From Pseudoxanthomonas suwonensis (GTDB lineage Bacteria; Pseudomonadota; Gammaproteobacteria; Xanthomonadales; Xanthomonadaceae), in the NCBI GenBank assembly GCA_003240695.1, contig QFNC01000002.1:124001-188000 (forward strand): a stretch of DNA of 64,000 nucleotides, given 5' to 3'. A program made the translations under genes and the position numbers. The notes under the pieces were generated by a model. That model was not told where the DNA came from. It saw only the letters and a list, made by a program, of their open reading frames with translations, and searched no databases. Positions within the stretch are counted from its first letter, which is position 1. Each line of letters opens with the position of its first letter. This document shows, in pieces, positions 44,696 to 54,422 of this stretch.

Positions 44696-45646
44696 TTACG
44701 GCCGACGGGCCAGTTCGGCCTCGTCGCGGGCCTTGGGCAGCAGATCCTGCTTGCTCACCTTCAGCACGCCCAAGGTCAGCAGTGGGCAGGCCACGAAGAT
44801 CGACGACAGCGTGCCGATCACGATGCCGATCATCTGCGACTCGGCCATGCCCTTCAGCGAACCGCCGCCGTAGATGTACAGGGCCAGCACGGTCAGGAAG
44901 GCCACGAACGAGGTGATCACCGTGCGCGACAGGGTCTGGTTGATCGAGGTGTTCATGATGGTCACCGGATCGGCGCGCATCGACTTGAAGTTCTCGCGCA
45001 CGCGGTCGAACACCACGATGGTGTCGTTGATCGAGTAGCCCATCACCGACAGGATGCCGGCCAGCACGGTCAGGTCGAATTCGTGCTGCGAAATCGCGAA
45101 CCAGCCCGCCACCAGGATGATGTCGTGCAAGGTGGTCAGGATTGCCGCCACCGCGAACTTCCACTCGAACCGGAACGAGATGTAGGCCAGGAAGCCGATC
45201 ACCACGAACAGCAGCGCGTACAGCCCGTTCCAGGCCAGCTCTTGGCCGACCTGCGCGCCGACCACGTCGCTGCGGATCACGGTGCCGGGATTGCCCTGCT
45301 CGGTGGCGATGCGCAGCACCTCGTCGGAGGTCTGGCCGGTGCCGGCATCGCTGGTTTTGGGCTGCAGGCGGATCAGCAGATCGTTGCCGGAGCCGAGCGT
45401 CTGCACCTGGGCACCGGTGTAACCGGCCGCTTCCAGGCGAGAGCGCACGCCTTCCACGTTCACCGGCTTGTCGAAGCGGATTTCCACCGCGGTGCCACCG
45501 GTGAAATCGAGCGCGTAGTTGAAGTTCTTCGCCGCGATCGCGCCGATGGCGATCACCATCAGCACCAGCGCCACGCCCAGCGACACCCAGCGCAGGCGCA
45601 TGAAGTCGAAGTTGCTGTCGTAGGGGAACACGTTCAGGGGTTTCAT
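44696..45646 (-). CDS. secF: Protein translocase subunit SecF
   Basis: A 316-residue inner-membrane protein with six transmembrane segments in the RND-like arrangement. Visible: the N-terminal signature FDFMRLRWVSLGVALVLMVI, the periplasmic loop beginning FTGGTAVEIRFDKP and the conserved GYSINDTIVVFDRVREN. It works with SecD to pull proteins through SecYEG using the proton gradient. It is 12 bases after secD. The C-terminus is charged, as usual. Confidence 0.97.
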   Translation of the reverse strand: MKPLNVFPYDSNFDFMRLRWVSLGVALVLMVIAIGAIAAKNFNYALDFTGGTAVEIRFDKPVNVEGVRSRLEAAGYTGAQVQTLGSGNDLLIRLQPKTSDAGTGQTSDEVLRIATEQGNPGTVIRSDVVGAQVGQELAWNGLYALLFVVIGFLAYISFRFEWKFAVAAILTTLHDIILVAGWFAISQHEFDLTVLAGILSVMGYSINDTIVVFDRVRENFKSMRADPVTIMNTSINQTLSRTVITSFVAFLTVLALYIYGGGSLKGMAESQMIGIVIGTLSSIFVACPLLTLGVLKVSKQDLLPKARDEAELARRP

Positions 45647-45658
45647 GGCGGTGCTCCT

Positions 45659-47578
45659 TCAGATCGCGACCGAGGTCAGCTTGCGGCGGCGGCCGTAGAT
45701 CAGCGTGGCGATGCCGCGCGAGACCGACACCGCGGTGTACATCGAGGTGATGATGCCGGCGATCAGCGATACCGCGAAGCCCTTCACCGGGCCGGTGCCG
45801 AACGCGAACAGCGCAACGCCGGCCAGCAGTGCGGTCAGGTTGGCATCGGCAATCGTGCCGGAGGCCTTGTCGTACCCGGTGGCGATCGCCGCCTGCGGCG
45901 GCATGCCGGCACGCAGTTCCTCGCGGATGCGTTCGTTGATCAGCACGTTGGCGTCCACCGACATGCCCACGGTCAGGGCGATGCCGGCCAGGCCGGGCAG
46001 CGTGAGGGTGGCGCCCAGGAACGACATCACCGCCACCACCATCAGCAGGTTCAGCAGCAGCGCGATGGAGGTGATCACGCCGAACATGCGGTAGTAGATC
46101 AGGAAGAAGGCCAGCGCGAAGGCGAACGAGTAGAGCACCGCGCGCAGGCCGCGTTCCACGTTCTGCTTGCCCAGGCTGGGGCCGATGATGCGCTCCTCGA
46201 TGATGTCCATCGGCGCGGCCAGGGCGCCGGCACGCAGCAGCAGCGCCAGATTGGACGCGTCCTTGGGGCTGTCCAGGCCGGTGGTCTGGAATTCCTTGCC
46301 GAACACGCCCTGGATGGCGGCCACCGATATCACTTCCTCGCTGGTGCGGGTGCTGCGCACTTCCTTGCCGTCGACGGTGCGCACTTCCGGAATGCGCTCC
46401 ACGTACACCACCGCCATCGGCTTGCCGACGTTCTGGCTGGTGAAATCGAACATGCGCTGGCCGCCGATCTCGTTCAGGCGCACCGACACCATCGGCGTGC
46501 CGCTGCGCGAGTCGTACCCGGACTGCGCGCCGACCAGCTGCTCGCCGGTGGCGATCACGCGCTTGTTCAGCAGGTAGGGAATCGGCTGGCCGTCCGGGCC
46601 GCGCTCGCGGCTGTAGTAGATGCGCGCTTCCGGCGGCACGTCGCCGGTGGCCGCGGCGGACACGGCATCGCCTTCCACCACGGCACGGTATTCCAGGGTG
46701 GCGGTGGCGCCGAGAATGCGCTTGGCCTGGGCGGTGTCCTGCACGCCCGGCAGCTGCACCACCACGCGCTCGGTACCCTGGCGCTGGATGATGGGCTCGG
46801 CCACACCGAGCTGGTTGATGCGGTTGCGCAGCGTGCCGATGTTCTGGTCGATGGCACCGGATGTGATCTGCAGCAGGTCGCGTTCGTCCGGATGGATGCT
46901 GACCGTGCCCGGCGCGGGCGTGTCGATGCGCACCATCGGCGCGGTACTGGCCATCACGCCGCTGCCGGTGACGCTGCTGACCCGCGGCAACCCGGTGCGG
47001 ATGGCATCCATCGCCTTCTGGCTGTCGGCCGGATTGGCCAGCTGGATCAGGAAGCTGTTGTCCGGACGGCGGGTTACGGCGGTGTAGTTGATGCGCTTGT
47101 CGCGCAGCAGCGCGCGCACGTCCTCGGCATAACCCTCCAGGCGCTTGTCGGTGGCGGCCTTCTTGTCCACTTCCATGGTGAAGTGCACGCCGCCCTGCAG
47201 GTCCAGGCCCAGCAGCATGCGCTTGGCGCCGATCTTGCCCAGCCATTCCGGTTCGGTCGAGGCCAGGTTCAGCGCCACCACGTAGTCGTTGCCGAGCGCC
47301 TCGCGCAGCGTGTCGGCGGCCTTGCCCTGCGCTTCCACGTCACCGGTGCGCACCAGCAGGTTGCCCTTGTCGTCGATCTCGATGCCCTTGGGCACCACGG
47401 CCGCGGCCGCCAACGCGGTTTCCACCCGCTGCCGCAACGCGCTGTCCACTGCCGCGCCGCGGCTGGGGCTGATCTGCACCGACGGATCCTGCGGAAACAG
47501 GTTGGGCAAGGCGTACACCACGCTGAGCAACAGCACCAGCAGGGCCACGACGTATTTCCAGCGCGCGTATTCGAGCAT
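45659..47578 (-). CDS. secD: Protein translocase subunit SecD
   Basis: A 639-residue inner-membrane protein. The first helix (KYVVALLVLLLSVVYALPNLF) is followed by the large periplasmic P1 region (about 30-430), and five more helices near the C-terminus. GLDLQGGVHFTMEVD and the later ALTVGMSVDANVLINERIREE motifs are family signatures. It follows yajC, and secF comes next, the standard order. Confidence 0.97.
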   Translation of the reverse strand: MLEYARWKYVVALLVLLLSVVYALPNLFPQDPSVQISPSRGAAVDSALRQRVETALAAAAVVPKGIEIDDKGNLLVRTGDVEAQGKAADTLREALGNDYVVALNLASTEPEWLGKIGAKRMLLGLDLQGGVHFTMEVDKKAATDKRLEGYAEDVRALLRDKRINYTAVTRRPDNSFLIQLANPADSQKAMDAIRTGLPRVSSVTGSGVMASTAPMVRIDTPAPGTVSIHPDERDLLQITSGAIDQNIGTLRNRINQLGVAEPIIQRQGTERVVVQLPGVQDTAQAKRILGATATLEYRAVVEGDAVSAAATGDVPPEARIYYSRERGPDGQPIPYLLNKRVIATGEQLVGAQSGYDSRSGTPMVSVRLNEIGGQRMFDFTSQNVGKPMAVVYVERIPEVRTVDGKEVRSTRTSEEVISVAAIQGVFGKEFQTTGLDSPKDASNLALLLRAGALAAPMDIIEERIIGPSLGKQNVERGLRAVLYSFAFALAFFLIYYRMFGVITSIALLLNLLMVVAVMSFLGATLTLPGLAGIALTVGMSVDANVLINERIREELRAGMPPQAAIATGYDKASGTIADANLTALLAGVALFAFGTGPVKGFAVSLIAGIITSMYTAVSVSRGIATLIYGRRRKLTSVAI

Positions 47579-47639
47579 GGGAGACCACTCTCACGCAGGA
47601 CCATGCCCTGCGCACGGATGAAAGGAGAAAAACCGGTGA

Positions 47640-47975
47640 TCAGGCCGACTTCAGCGTGCCCTTGGGCAGCACGTTGGCGATGGCGCCCCGCTGCACGCGC
47701 ACCTGCACGCCGCTGGCGATTTCCACGGTGACGAAACTGTCGCCCAGCGCGCGGATGGTGCCGGCGATGCCGCCGCCCACGATCACCTCGTCGCCCACTG
47801 ACAGGCCTGAAACCATGGCCTTGTGCTCCTTCGCGCGCTTCATCTGCGGGCGGATCATCAGGAAATACATGATGGCGATGAAGGCCACTGGCAGCAGCAG
47901 CGTGGTCACCATGTTCGGCGGCTGGGCGGCGGTTTGGGCGTAGGCGGGTGCGATGAACAGGTCGAGCAGGGTCAT
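47640..47975 (-). CDS. yajC: Preprotein translocase subunit YajC
   Basis: A 111-residue single-span membrane protein (hydrophobic segment VTTLLLPVAFIAIMYFLMIRP, about 23-43) with a cytoplasmic beta-rich domain (GDEVIVGGGIAGTIRALGDSFVTVEI). It belongs to the SecDF-YajC accessory complex. It lies between tgt and secD in the usual order. The start is the ATG at 47975. Confidence 0.96.
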   Translation of the reverse strand: MTLLDLFIAPAYAQTAAQPPNMVTTLLLPVAFIAIMYFLMIRPQMKRAKEHKAMVSGLSVGDEVIVGGGIAGTIRALGDSFVTVEIASGVQVRVQRGAIANVLPKGTLKSA

Positions 47976-48040
47976 GGAACCGGGATCCGGGGACAAGGCA
48001 AGCGGACGATTATGCCACGCGACTGCGGCGCGCCGGCCGT

Positions 48041-49159
48041 TCAGGCCGCAGGCGACAGCCGTGCGGCGTAGAAGGACTCGCGGAAGCGTGCGAAGGTTCC
48101 CGTTTCGATCGCCTGGCGCATCTCGGCCATCAACCGCTGGTAGTGCCACAGGTTGTGCAGCGTGCCCAGCATCGGCGCCAGCATTTCGTTGCAGCGATCC
48201 AGGTGCCGCAGATAAGCGCGACTGTAGCCGTTGCGGCAGGTGTAGCAGCCGCAGCCGGGCTCGATCGGGTCCAGGTCGCGTTCGTAGCGGGCATTGCGGA
48301 TGCGCACCGTGCCGCTGCGGGTGAAGTAGTGGCCGTTGCGGGCGTTGCGGGTCGGCATCACGCAGTCGAACATGTCCACGCCGCGGGCCACGGCCTCCAC
48401 CAGGTCCTCGGGGCGGCCCACGCCCATCAGGTAGCGGGGCCGGTCGGCCGGCAGCTGCGGACAGGTATGTTCCAGCATCGCATTGCGCTCGGCTTCCGGC
48501 TCGCCCACGGCCAGACCGCCGATGGCGTAACCATCGAAGCCGATCCGCTGCAGACCATCGGCCGATGCGCTGCGCAGGTCGCGATGCACCCCGCCCTGCA
48601 CGATGCCGAACAGGGCCGCATCGTTGCCGGCGTGCGCGCGCTTGCTGCGCTCTGCCCATCGCAGCGACAGCTCCATCGACTTGCGCGCGGTGTCGTGGTC
48701 GGCCGGGTACGGGGTGCACTCGTCGAAGATCATCACCACGTCGCTGTCGAGCACCTTCTGGATGCGCATGCTCTCCTCCGGCCCCAGGAACACCTTGCTG
48801 CCGTCGGTGGGCGCGGCGAAGGTGACGCCGTCTTCGGTGATCTTCCTGCGATGCGCCAGCGAAAACACCTGGAAACCGCCGGAGTCGGTCAGGATCGGAC
48901 CGCTCCAGCCGGTGAACCGGTGCAGCCCGCCATGGTCGGCGATGACCTCCAGCCCCGGACGCAGATACAGGTGAAAGGTGTTGCCCAGGATCATCTGCGC
49001 GCCCAGTTCGCGCAGTTGCCCGGGCAGCACGCCCTTCACCGAGCCGTAGGTGCCCACGGGCATGAAGGTCGGAGTTTCCACGCTGCCGCGCGGAAAGGCG
49101 ATGCGGCCGCGACGGGCGGCACCATCGGTGGCGAGAAGATCGAAGGTCATGCGGGACAT
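48041..49159 (-). CDS. tgt: Queuine tRNA-ribosyltransferase Tgt
   Basis: A 372-residue TIM-barrel enzyme that swaps guanine 34 for preQ1 in tRNAs with GUN anticodons. Active-site segment ILTDSGGFQVFSL holds the first Asp, and the C-terminal zinc site is CGCYTCRNGYSRAYLRHL. The queA gene is 48 bases upstream, so the two queuosine enzymes are likely co-transcribed with yajC-secDF. The first ATG (49159) was used; a second Met three codons in is possible. Confidence 0.97.
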   Translation of the reverse strand: MSRMTFDLLATDGAARRGRIAFPRGSVETPTFMPVGTYGSVKGVLPGQLRELGAQMILGNTFHLYLRPGLEVIADHGGLHRFTGWSGPILTDSGGFQVFSLAHRRKITEDGVTFAAPTDGSKVFLGPEESMRIQKVLDSDVVMIFDECTPYPADHDTARKSMELSLRWAERSKRAHAGNDAALFGIVQGGVHRDLRSASADGLQRIGFDGYAIGGLAVGEPEAERNAMLEHTCPQLPADRPRYLMGVGRPEDLVEAVARGVDMFDCVMPTRNARNGHYFTRSGTVRIRNARYERDLDPIEPGCGCYTCRNGYSRAYLRHLDRCNEMLAPMLGTLHNLWHYQRLMAEMRQAIETGTFARFRESFYAARLSPAA

Positions 49160-49207
49160 GCCGGGATTGTCGCATCCGGCGATGGCTGTTCGCGATGCTG
49201 GACGCTG

Positions 49208-50266
49208 TCAAGCACCAGCCGTAATCGCGTCAGCCCACAGCAGCATCGCATCGCCGTAGCTGAAAAACCGGTAGCGCTGCGCCACCGCATGCCGGTAGGC
49301 AGCCAGCACACGCTCGGTGCCGGCGAAGGCGCTGACCAGCATCAGCAGTGTGCTTTCGGGCAGATGGAAATTGGTGATCAGGCCGTCCACGGTCGTGATG
49401 CGGTAGCCCGGATGGATGAAGATGGCCGTCTCGCCGGTCATCGGCTGCAGCACGCGCTGGCCGTCGGCATCGGCACGCAACGCGGATTCCAGCGCGCGCA
49501 CCACCGTGGTGCCAACGGCGATCACCCGTCCGCCGGCCCTGCGAGTGGCGTGTATGCGCTCGATCAGCTCCGCGCCGACCTCCAGCCATTCGCTGTGCAT
49601 GCGGTGGGCGTGGATATCGTCCACCCGCACCGGCTGGAAGGTGCCCGCGCCGACATGCAGCGTGACCTGTCCGGAGCCGACACCGCGCTGGCGCAGCGCA
49701 TCCAGCAAGTCGGTATCGAAATGCAGGCCCGCAGTGGGTGCGGCCACCGCGCCGGCGTGGCGCGCGAACACGGTCTGGTAGCGTTCGGCGTCGGCAGCAT
49801 CGGGCGCACGCTCGATGTAGGGTGGCAGCGGCAGACTCCCGGCCTGCTGTAGCCAGTCGGCCAGCGCGCCATCCACATGGAAACGCAGGTGGTACCAGCC
49901 GCCGTCGCGCTCCAGCACCTCGGCCTCGCCGCCGCCATCCAGGACGATACGGCTGCCGGGTTTCGGGGCCTTGCTGGCGCCGATCTGCGCCTTGGCTTCG
50001 TCGTGGCTGAGCAGCCGTTCGATCAGGATTTCCACCCGTCCACCGCTGGTCTTGCTGCCGAACAGCCGTGCCGGAATCACCCGGGTGTCGTTGAACACCA
50101 GCAGGTCGCCGGGCTGCAGCAACGCCGGCAAATCGCGGATGTGGCGATCCTGCAACGGCTGCGGCTCGGGCGGCAGTACCAGCAGGCGGCTGGCCGAGCG
50201 CTCCGGCAGCGGCTGCTGCGCGATCAGTTCCGGCGGCAGGAGGTAATGGAAATCGGCGGTTTTCAC
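49208..50266 (-). CDS. queA: S-adenosylmethionine:tRNA ribosyltransferase-isomerase QueA
   Basis: A 352-residue enzyme that transfers the ribosyl part of SAM to preQ1-modified tRNA, making epoxyqueuosine. N-terminal HYLLPPELIAQQPLPERSASRLLVL and the middle segment PTAGLHFDTDLL are family signatures. The start is GTG at 50266, which is the only codon that gives the usual KTADFHYLLPPELI N-terminus. It is the first gene of the queA-tgt-yajC-secDF run. Confidence 0.96.
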   Translation of the reverse strand: MKTADFHYLLPPELIAQQPLPERSASRLLVLPPEPQPLQDRHIRDLPALLQPGDLLVFNDTRVIPARLFGSKTSGGRVEILIERLLSHDEAKAQIGASKAPKPGSRIVLDGGGEAEVLERDGGWYHLRFHVDGALADWLQQAGSLPLPPYIERAPDAADAERYQTVFARHAGAVAAPTAGLHFDTDLLDALRQRGVGSGQVTLHVGAGTFQPVRVDDIHAHRMHSEWLEVGAELIERIHATRRAGGRVIAVGTTVVRALESALRADADGQRVLQPMTGETAIFIHPGYRITTVDGLITNFHLPESTLLMLVSAFAGTERVLAAYRHAVAQRYRFFSYGDAMLLWADAITAGA

Positions 50267-50323
50267 GGCGCGCGCGTCGATGCAGGGCCGGCATTGTAGG
50301 CGTCGAACCGGGCTCGGGCGGGG

Positions 50324-50352
50324 TTACGGCATGCGGCAGCGCGTGATAAAAT
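50324..50352 (+). promoter_or_regulatory. Sigma-70 promoter of the class III aminotransferase
   Basis: TTACGG (50324-50329), a 17-base spacer, and TAAAAT (50347-50352). It lies about 90 bases upstream of the aminotransferase ATG at 50441, in the gap between the divergent queA and the aminotransferase. Confidence 0.6.
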
Positions 50353-50440
50353 CGCGCAAAGTCTTGTTTCACAAAGAAAATCACGCGCCCACCCCTGTCG
50401 CGATGCGACCGGGCGCACCCGTCATCCGCGGAGGACTGTC

Positions 50441-51937
50441 ATGTCGATCACCCAAGCCCTTGCACCGCTGCGCGCCCACGCCGGCCAGCGCCGTACCACC
50501 GGTCTGGACGATGCCGTGCTGGAACGCTTCGCGGCCACGCATCCGGCACTGCGCGAGGCCATCGACGCTGCCACCGCCGAATACGCCGCGATCCGCGCCG
50601 ACTGCGCCGAGCTGCTGGATCTGGACGAGGACGCGCAGGTTCAGGCGATGCAGGACGGCTTCATCAATTTCTATCCGGCCGATGCGGTCAATCCCTACGT
50701 GGCGCTGGCGGCACGCGGTCCGTGGATCGTGACCCTGAAAGGCGCGGCGCTGTACGACACCGGCGGCTACGGCATGCTCGGTCTTGGGCACACGCCCGAT
50801 GCGGTGCTGCAGGCGATGGGCAAGCCGCAGGTGATGGCGAACATCATGACCCCGCATCTGGCCCAGTACCGCTTCAACCGGGCCATGCGCAGCGAGGTGG
50901 GCCACAACCGCGGTGGCTGCCCGTATGCGCGTTTCATGTGCCTGAATTCCGGCTCTGAGTCGGTCAGTCTGGCCGCGCGCATCATCGACACCCACGCCCG
51001 CACCCAGACCGATCCAGGTGGCCGCCATGCCGGCAAGACCATCAAGCGCCTGGTGGTGAAGGGCAGTTTCCACGGTCGCACCGACCGGCCGGCGCTGTAT
51101 TCCGACTCCAGCCGCAAGAACTATCTGCAGTATCTGGCCAGCTACCGCGGCGAGAACAGCGTGATCGCGGTGCCGCCCTACGATGCCGATGCGTTGCGGC
51201 AGGTGTTTGCCGATGCCGAGTCCAACGGCTGGTTCATCGAGGCGATGTTCCTGGAACCGGTGATGGGCGAAGGCGACCCCGGCCGCAGCGTGCCGCCGGC
51301 GTTCTACCGCCTGGCCCGCGAACTGACCCGAGCCCACGGCGCGCTGCTGCTGGTGGATTCGATCCAGGCCGGACTGAGGGCGACCGGCAGCCTGTCGATC
51401 GTGGACTATCCCGGTTTCGAGAACGAGCAGCCACCGGACATGGAAACCTATTCCAAGGCACTGAATGCCGGCCAGTACCCGCTGTCGGTGCTGGCGCTGG
51501 CCGAGGACGCCGCCGGCATCTACAAGCGCGGCACCTACGGCAACACCATGACCGGCAACCCGCGTGCACTGGACGTGGCCTGCGCGGTGCTGGCACAGAT
51601 CACCCCGGAACTGCGGCAGAACATCCGCAGCCAGGGTGAGCAGGCACTGCGGAAGCTGGAAGCCCTGAAGGCCGAAGTGGGCGGGTTGATCACCCGGGTG
51701 CAGGGCACCGGCCTGCTGTTCTCGTGCGAACTGGAACCACAGTTCAAGGGCTTCGGTGCCGAATCCACCGAGGAATGGTTGCGCGAACGCGGTTTGGGCG
51801 TGATCCACGGCGGGGCCAACTCGCTGCGCTTCACGCCGCATTTCGGCATCGGCGACGACGAGCTGGATCTGGTCATCGCCATGGTCAAGCGCGCGTTGCT
51901 GGAAGGCCCGCGCCAGGCGGCACAGGCCGCTGCCTGA
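50441..51937 (+). CDS. Class III PLP-dependent aminotransferase
   Basis: A 498-residue aminotransferase of the acetylornithine/ornithine/omega-amino acid type. The PLP-binding Lys is Lys339 in METYSKALNAG. The aspartate that contacts the PLP ring nitrogen is in LLLVDSIQAG; the phosphate-binding Gly-rich patch is in CLNSGSESVSLAARI. The N-terminus has an extra ~80 residues ahead of the core, longer than acetylornithine aminotransferase. The substrate cannot be told; lysine or ornithine is possible. It is preceded by its own promoter. Confidence 0.85.
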   Translation: MSITQALAPLRAHAGQRRTTGLDDAVLERFAATHPALREAIDAATAEYAAIRADCAELLDLDEDAQVQAMQDGFINFYPADAVNPYVALAARGPWIVTLKGAALYDTGGYGMLGLGHTPDAVLQAMGKPQVMANIMTPHLAQYRFNRAMRSEVGHNRGGCPYARFMCLNSGSESVSLAARIIDTHARTQTDPGGRHAGKTIKRLVVKGSFHGRTDRPALYSDSSRKNYLQYLASYRGENSVIAVPPYDADALRQVFADAESNGWFIEAMFLEPVMGEGDPGRSVPPAFYRLARELTRAHGALLLVDSIQAGLRATGSLSIVDYPGFENEQPPDMETYSKALNAGQYPLSVLALAEDAAGIYKRGTYGNTMTGNPRALDVACAVLAQITPELRQNIRSQGEQALRKLEALKAEVGGLITRVQGTGLLFSCELEPQFKGFGAESTEEWLRERGLGVIHGGANSLRFTPHFGIGDDELDLVIAMVKRALLEGPRQAAQAAA

Positions 51938-52002
51938 GGCACGAGCACCCGTCCATATCAATGCGTGCGGCAGGCATCCCTCCGATGCCTGCCCTTCCCG
52001 CC

Positions 52003-52941
52003 ATGCACAGCCATCACCACGACCACGGCCACCACGACCACCCTGGGCATGCGCATGCGCCGTCCGGTACGGGTGCGTTCGCGCTGGTCACCCTGATCAA
52101 TCTGGCCTATACGGCGCTGGAAGCGGGGTATGGCGTGTACACCGGTTCCCTGGCGCTACTGTCCGATGCGTTGCACAACCTGGGCGACGTGCTGGGACTG
52201 GCCCTGGCCTGGGCAGCAGCACGCATGGCGCTGCGCCAACCCACACCACGGCACACCTACGGCTGGCGGCGCGCCACCCTGCTCTCGCCACTGGCCAACG
52301 CGGTGCTGCTGGTGGGCTTTTCCGGGGCACTGATCTGGGAGGCGATCGGCCGTTTTCGCGCCCCGCCCGAGGTGCCGGGACTGCCGGTGATGGTGGTGGC
52401 GGCGATCGGCATCGTGGTGAACCTGGGTTCGGCGCTGCTGATGCTGCGCGGCCGCGAACAGGATCTCAACCGGCAAGGCGCCTTCCTGCACCTGATGGCC
52501 GACGCGGCGGTGTCGGTGGCCACGGTGATCGCCGGGATCGGCATGTGGCAGCTGGGCTGGCGCTGGCTGGATCCGGCCACCGCGCTGCTGGTGAGCGTGG
52601 TGATCGCAGTGGGCACGTTCGGGCTGCTGCGGCACAGTTTCAACGCCGCGATGGATGCGGTGCCGGCTGCGCTGGACAGCGCCGAGGTGGAGGCCTTCCT
52701 GATCGCGCAGCCCGGCGTGACCGCGGTGCACCACCTGCACATCTGGTCGCTGGGCACGGGCGAGATCGCCATGACCGCGCATCTGGTGCGGCCCGGGTCG
52801 ACGGATGACCACGACGCCTTCCTGGATGCGCTGAACCTCGCGCTGGATCATCGCTTCGGCATCAACCACCCCACCGTGCAGGTGGAACACGGCAGCGGTT
52901 GCGAGCACGACCGCCACGACCGCGCCCCGCACGCGCACTGA
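52003..52941 (+). CDS. Cation diffusion facilitator (zinc-type efflux)
   Basis: A 312-residue CDF family transporter with six transmembrane helices. The N-terminal His-rich stretch (HSHHHDHGHHDHPGHAHA) is a cytoplasmic metal-binding loop. Transport-site motifs are SDALHNLGDV in helix 2 and HLMADAAVSV in helix 5, matching the HxxxD-HxxxD type found in zinc or cobalt exporters. The C-terminal domain is present, and the tail is again His-rich (EHGSGCEHDRHDRAPHAH). The start is uncertain: ATGs at 51961 and 51985 are in frame; I used 52003. Confidence 0.88.
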   Translation: MHSHHHDHGHHDHPGHAHAPSGTGAFALVTLINLAYTALEAGYGVYTGSLALLSDALHNLGDVLGLALAWAAARMALRQPTPRHTYGWRRATLLSPLANAVLLVGFSGALIWEAIGRFRAPPEVPGLPVMVVAAIGIVVNLGSALLMLRGREQDLNRQGAFLHLMADAAVSVATVIAGIGMWQLGWRWLDPATALLVSVVIAVGTFGLLRHSFNAAMDAVPAALDSAEVEAFLIAQPGVTAVHHLHIWSLGTGEIAMTAHLVRPGSTDDHDAFLDALNLALDHRFGINHPTVQVEHGSGCEHDRHDRAPHAH

Positions 52942-52982
52942 CGGCATCGCAGCGCACCAAGCCATGGCAGGGGTGCTGCGCC

Positions 52983-52988
52983 TATAAT
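52983..52988 (+). promoter_or_regulatory. -10 element ahead of frr
   Basis: A perfect TATAAT lies 41 bases before the frr ATG. No good -35 hexamer is seen at the right distance, so it would need an activator or be an extended site. It is the only promoter-like element ahead of the frr-lpxB run. Confidence 0.4.
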
Positions 52989-53029
52989 CCCGCCCTTGCC
53001 CAGACACGACCACGAGCGGAGAGCCGGCC

Positions 53030-53590
53030 ATGACCCCGAACGACATCCAGAAGGACGCCCAGCAGCGCATGGCCAAGAGCGTCGACACGTTGAAGCACGC
53101 CCTTGTGAAGATCCGCACCGGCCGCGCCTCCACCGCGCTGGTGGACAGCATCAAGGTGAACTACTACGGCTCGGACATGCCGCTGTCGCAGGTGGCCACG
53201 GTGGCGGTGGCCGATGCGCGCTCGCTGACCATCACGCCGTGGGAAAAGCAGATGGTGGGTGCGGTGGAAAAAGCGCTGCTGGCCTCCGACCTGGGCCTGA
53301 CCCCGAACACCGCCGGCACCGTGATCCGCCTGAACCTGCCGGCGCTGACCGAGGAGCGCCGCAAGGAACTCGGCAAGCTGGTGCACGGCGAAGGCGAAGA
53401 CGCGAAGGTGGCGATCCGCAACATCCGCCGCGACGCCAACCAGCAGCTGAAGGATCTGCTGAAGGACAAGCAGATCACCGAAGACGACGACCGCCGCCAC
53501 CAGGACGATGTGCAGAAACTCACCGACAAGGCCATCAAGGACGTGGACGAGGTGGTGAAGGCGAAGGAACAGGAACTGATGGCCGTCTGA
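53030..53590 (+). CDS. frr: Ribosome recycling factor
   Basis: A 186-residue L-shaped factor that splits post-termination ribosomes with EF-G. Typical segments: KIRTGRASTALVDSIKVNYYG, the hinge-adjacent LTITPWEKQ, and RIPLPALTEERRKEL-like text (LNLPALTEERRKELGKLV). The length is exact for the family. The ribosome-binding site GCGGAGAG is about nine bases upstream. Upstream neighbour is a cation efflux gene rather than pyrH. Confidence 0.98.
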   Translation: MTPNDIQKDAQQRMAKSVDTLKHALVKIRTGRASTALVDSIKVNYYGSDMPLSQVATVAVADARSLTITPWEKQMVGAVEKALLASDLGLTPNTAGTVIRLNLPALTEERRKELGKLVHGEGEDAKVAIRNIRRDANQQLKDLLKDKQITEDDDRRHQDDVQKLTDKAIKDVDEVVKAKEQELMAV

Positions 53591-53624
53591 CGGGGATGCG
53601 CATGCCGCAGGCACCGTCATCGCC

Positions 53625-54422
53625 ATGGCCGCACTCCGCATGCCGGTTTCCAGGCTGATGGGCAGTCCCGTTCCGAAACCGGCGCGCGTGCCGCAGCATC
53701 TGGCGATCATCATGGACGGCAACGGGCGCTGGGCGCAGCAGCGGCAGCGGCCGCGGCTGGTCGGCCACCGCGCCGGCGCGCGTGCGGTCAACATCTGCGT
53801 GGAATTCTGCCTGCAGCACGGCATCCGGGTGCTGACCCTGTTCGCCTTTTCCAGCGAGAACTGGAACCGCCCGGCCGAGGAAGTGGGCGGGTTGATGAAG
53901 CTGTTCCTGACCGCGTTGGACCGCGAGGTGGCGGAACTGCACCGGCTGGGCGTACGCATCCGCTTCATCGGCGAACGCGACCGCTTTGCCGACGGCATCC
54001 GCAGCCGCATGGCCGAGGCCGAAGCCCGCACCGCCGGCAACACCCGCATGACCTTGGCCATCGCCGCCAGTTACGGCGGCCGCCAGGACATCGCGATGGC
54101 CGCCCGTTCGCTGGCCCGCGACGTGGCCGCAGGGCGCCTGCAAGCCGATGCCATCGACGAGGTGCTGTTCCACGGTCGCACCGCACTGGCCGACCTGCCC
54201 CCGCCGGACCTGTTCATCCGTACCGGCGGCGACCAGCGGATCAGCAACTTCCTGCTGTGGCAGCTGGCCTACACCGAACTGTGGTTCACCGAGCGGCTGT
54301 GGCCGGACGTGGATGCGGCCCTGCTGGCCAGCGCCGTGTCGGACTATGCCGGGCGCGAGCGCCGCTTCGGATTGACCGGCGAGCAGATCGCCGCACAAGC
54401 CCAGGGGATTGCCCAAGCATGA
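53625..54422 (+). CDS. uppS: Undecaprenyl diphosphate synthase UppS
   Basis: A 265-residue cis-prenyltransferase that makes the C55 carrier lipid. The pyrophosphate-binding block HLAIIMDGNGRWA is at 25-37 (Asp31), and FAFSSENWNRP and the C-terminal LFIRTGGDQRISNFLLWQLAYTEL are present. The start ATG at 53625 gives a slightly long N-terminus; two in-frame ATGs at 53640 and 53658 are alternatives. The last four bases overlap cdsA (ATGA). Confidence 0.96.
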   Translation: MAALRMPVSRLMGSPVPKPARVPQHLAIIMDGNGRWAQQRQRPRLVGHRAGARAVNICVEFCLQHGIRVLTLFAFSSENWNRPAEEVGGLMKLFLTALDREVAELHRLGVRIRFIGERDRFADGIRSRMAEAEARTAGNTRMTLAIAASYGGRQDIAMAARSLARDVAAGRLQADAIDEVLFHGRTALADLPPPDLFIRTGGDQRISNFLLWQLAYTELWFTERLWPDVDAALLASAVSDYAGRERRFGLTGEQIAAQAQGIAQA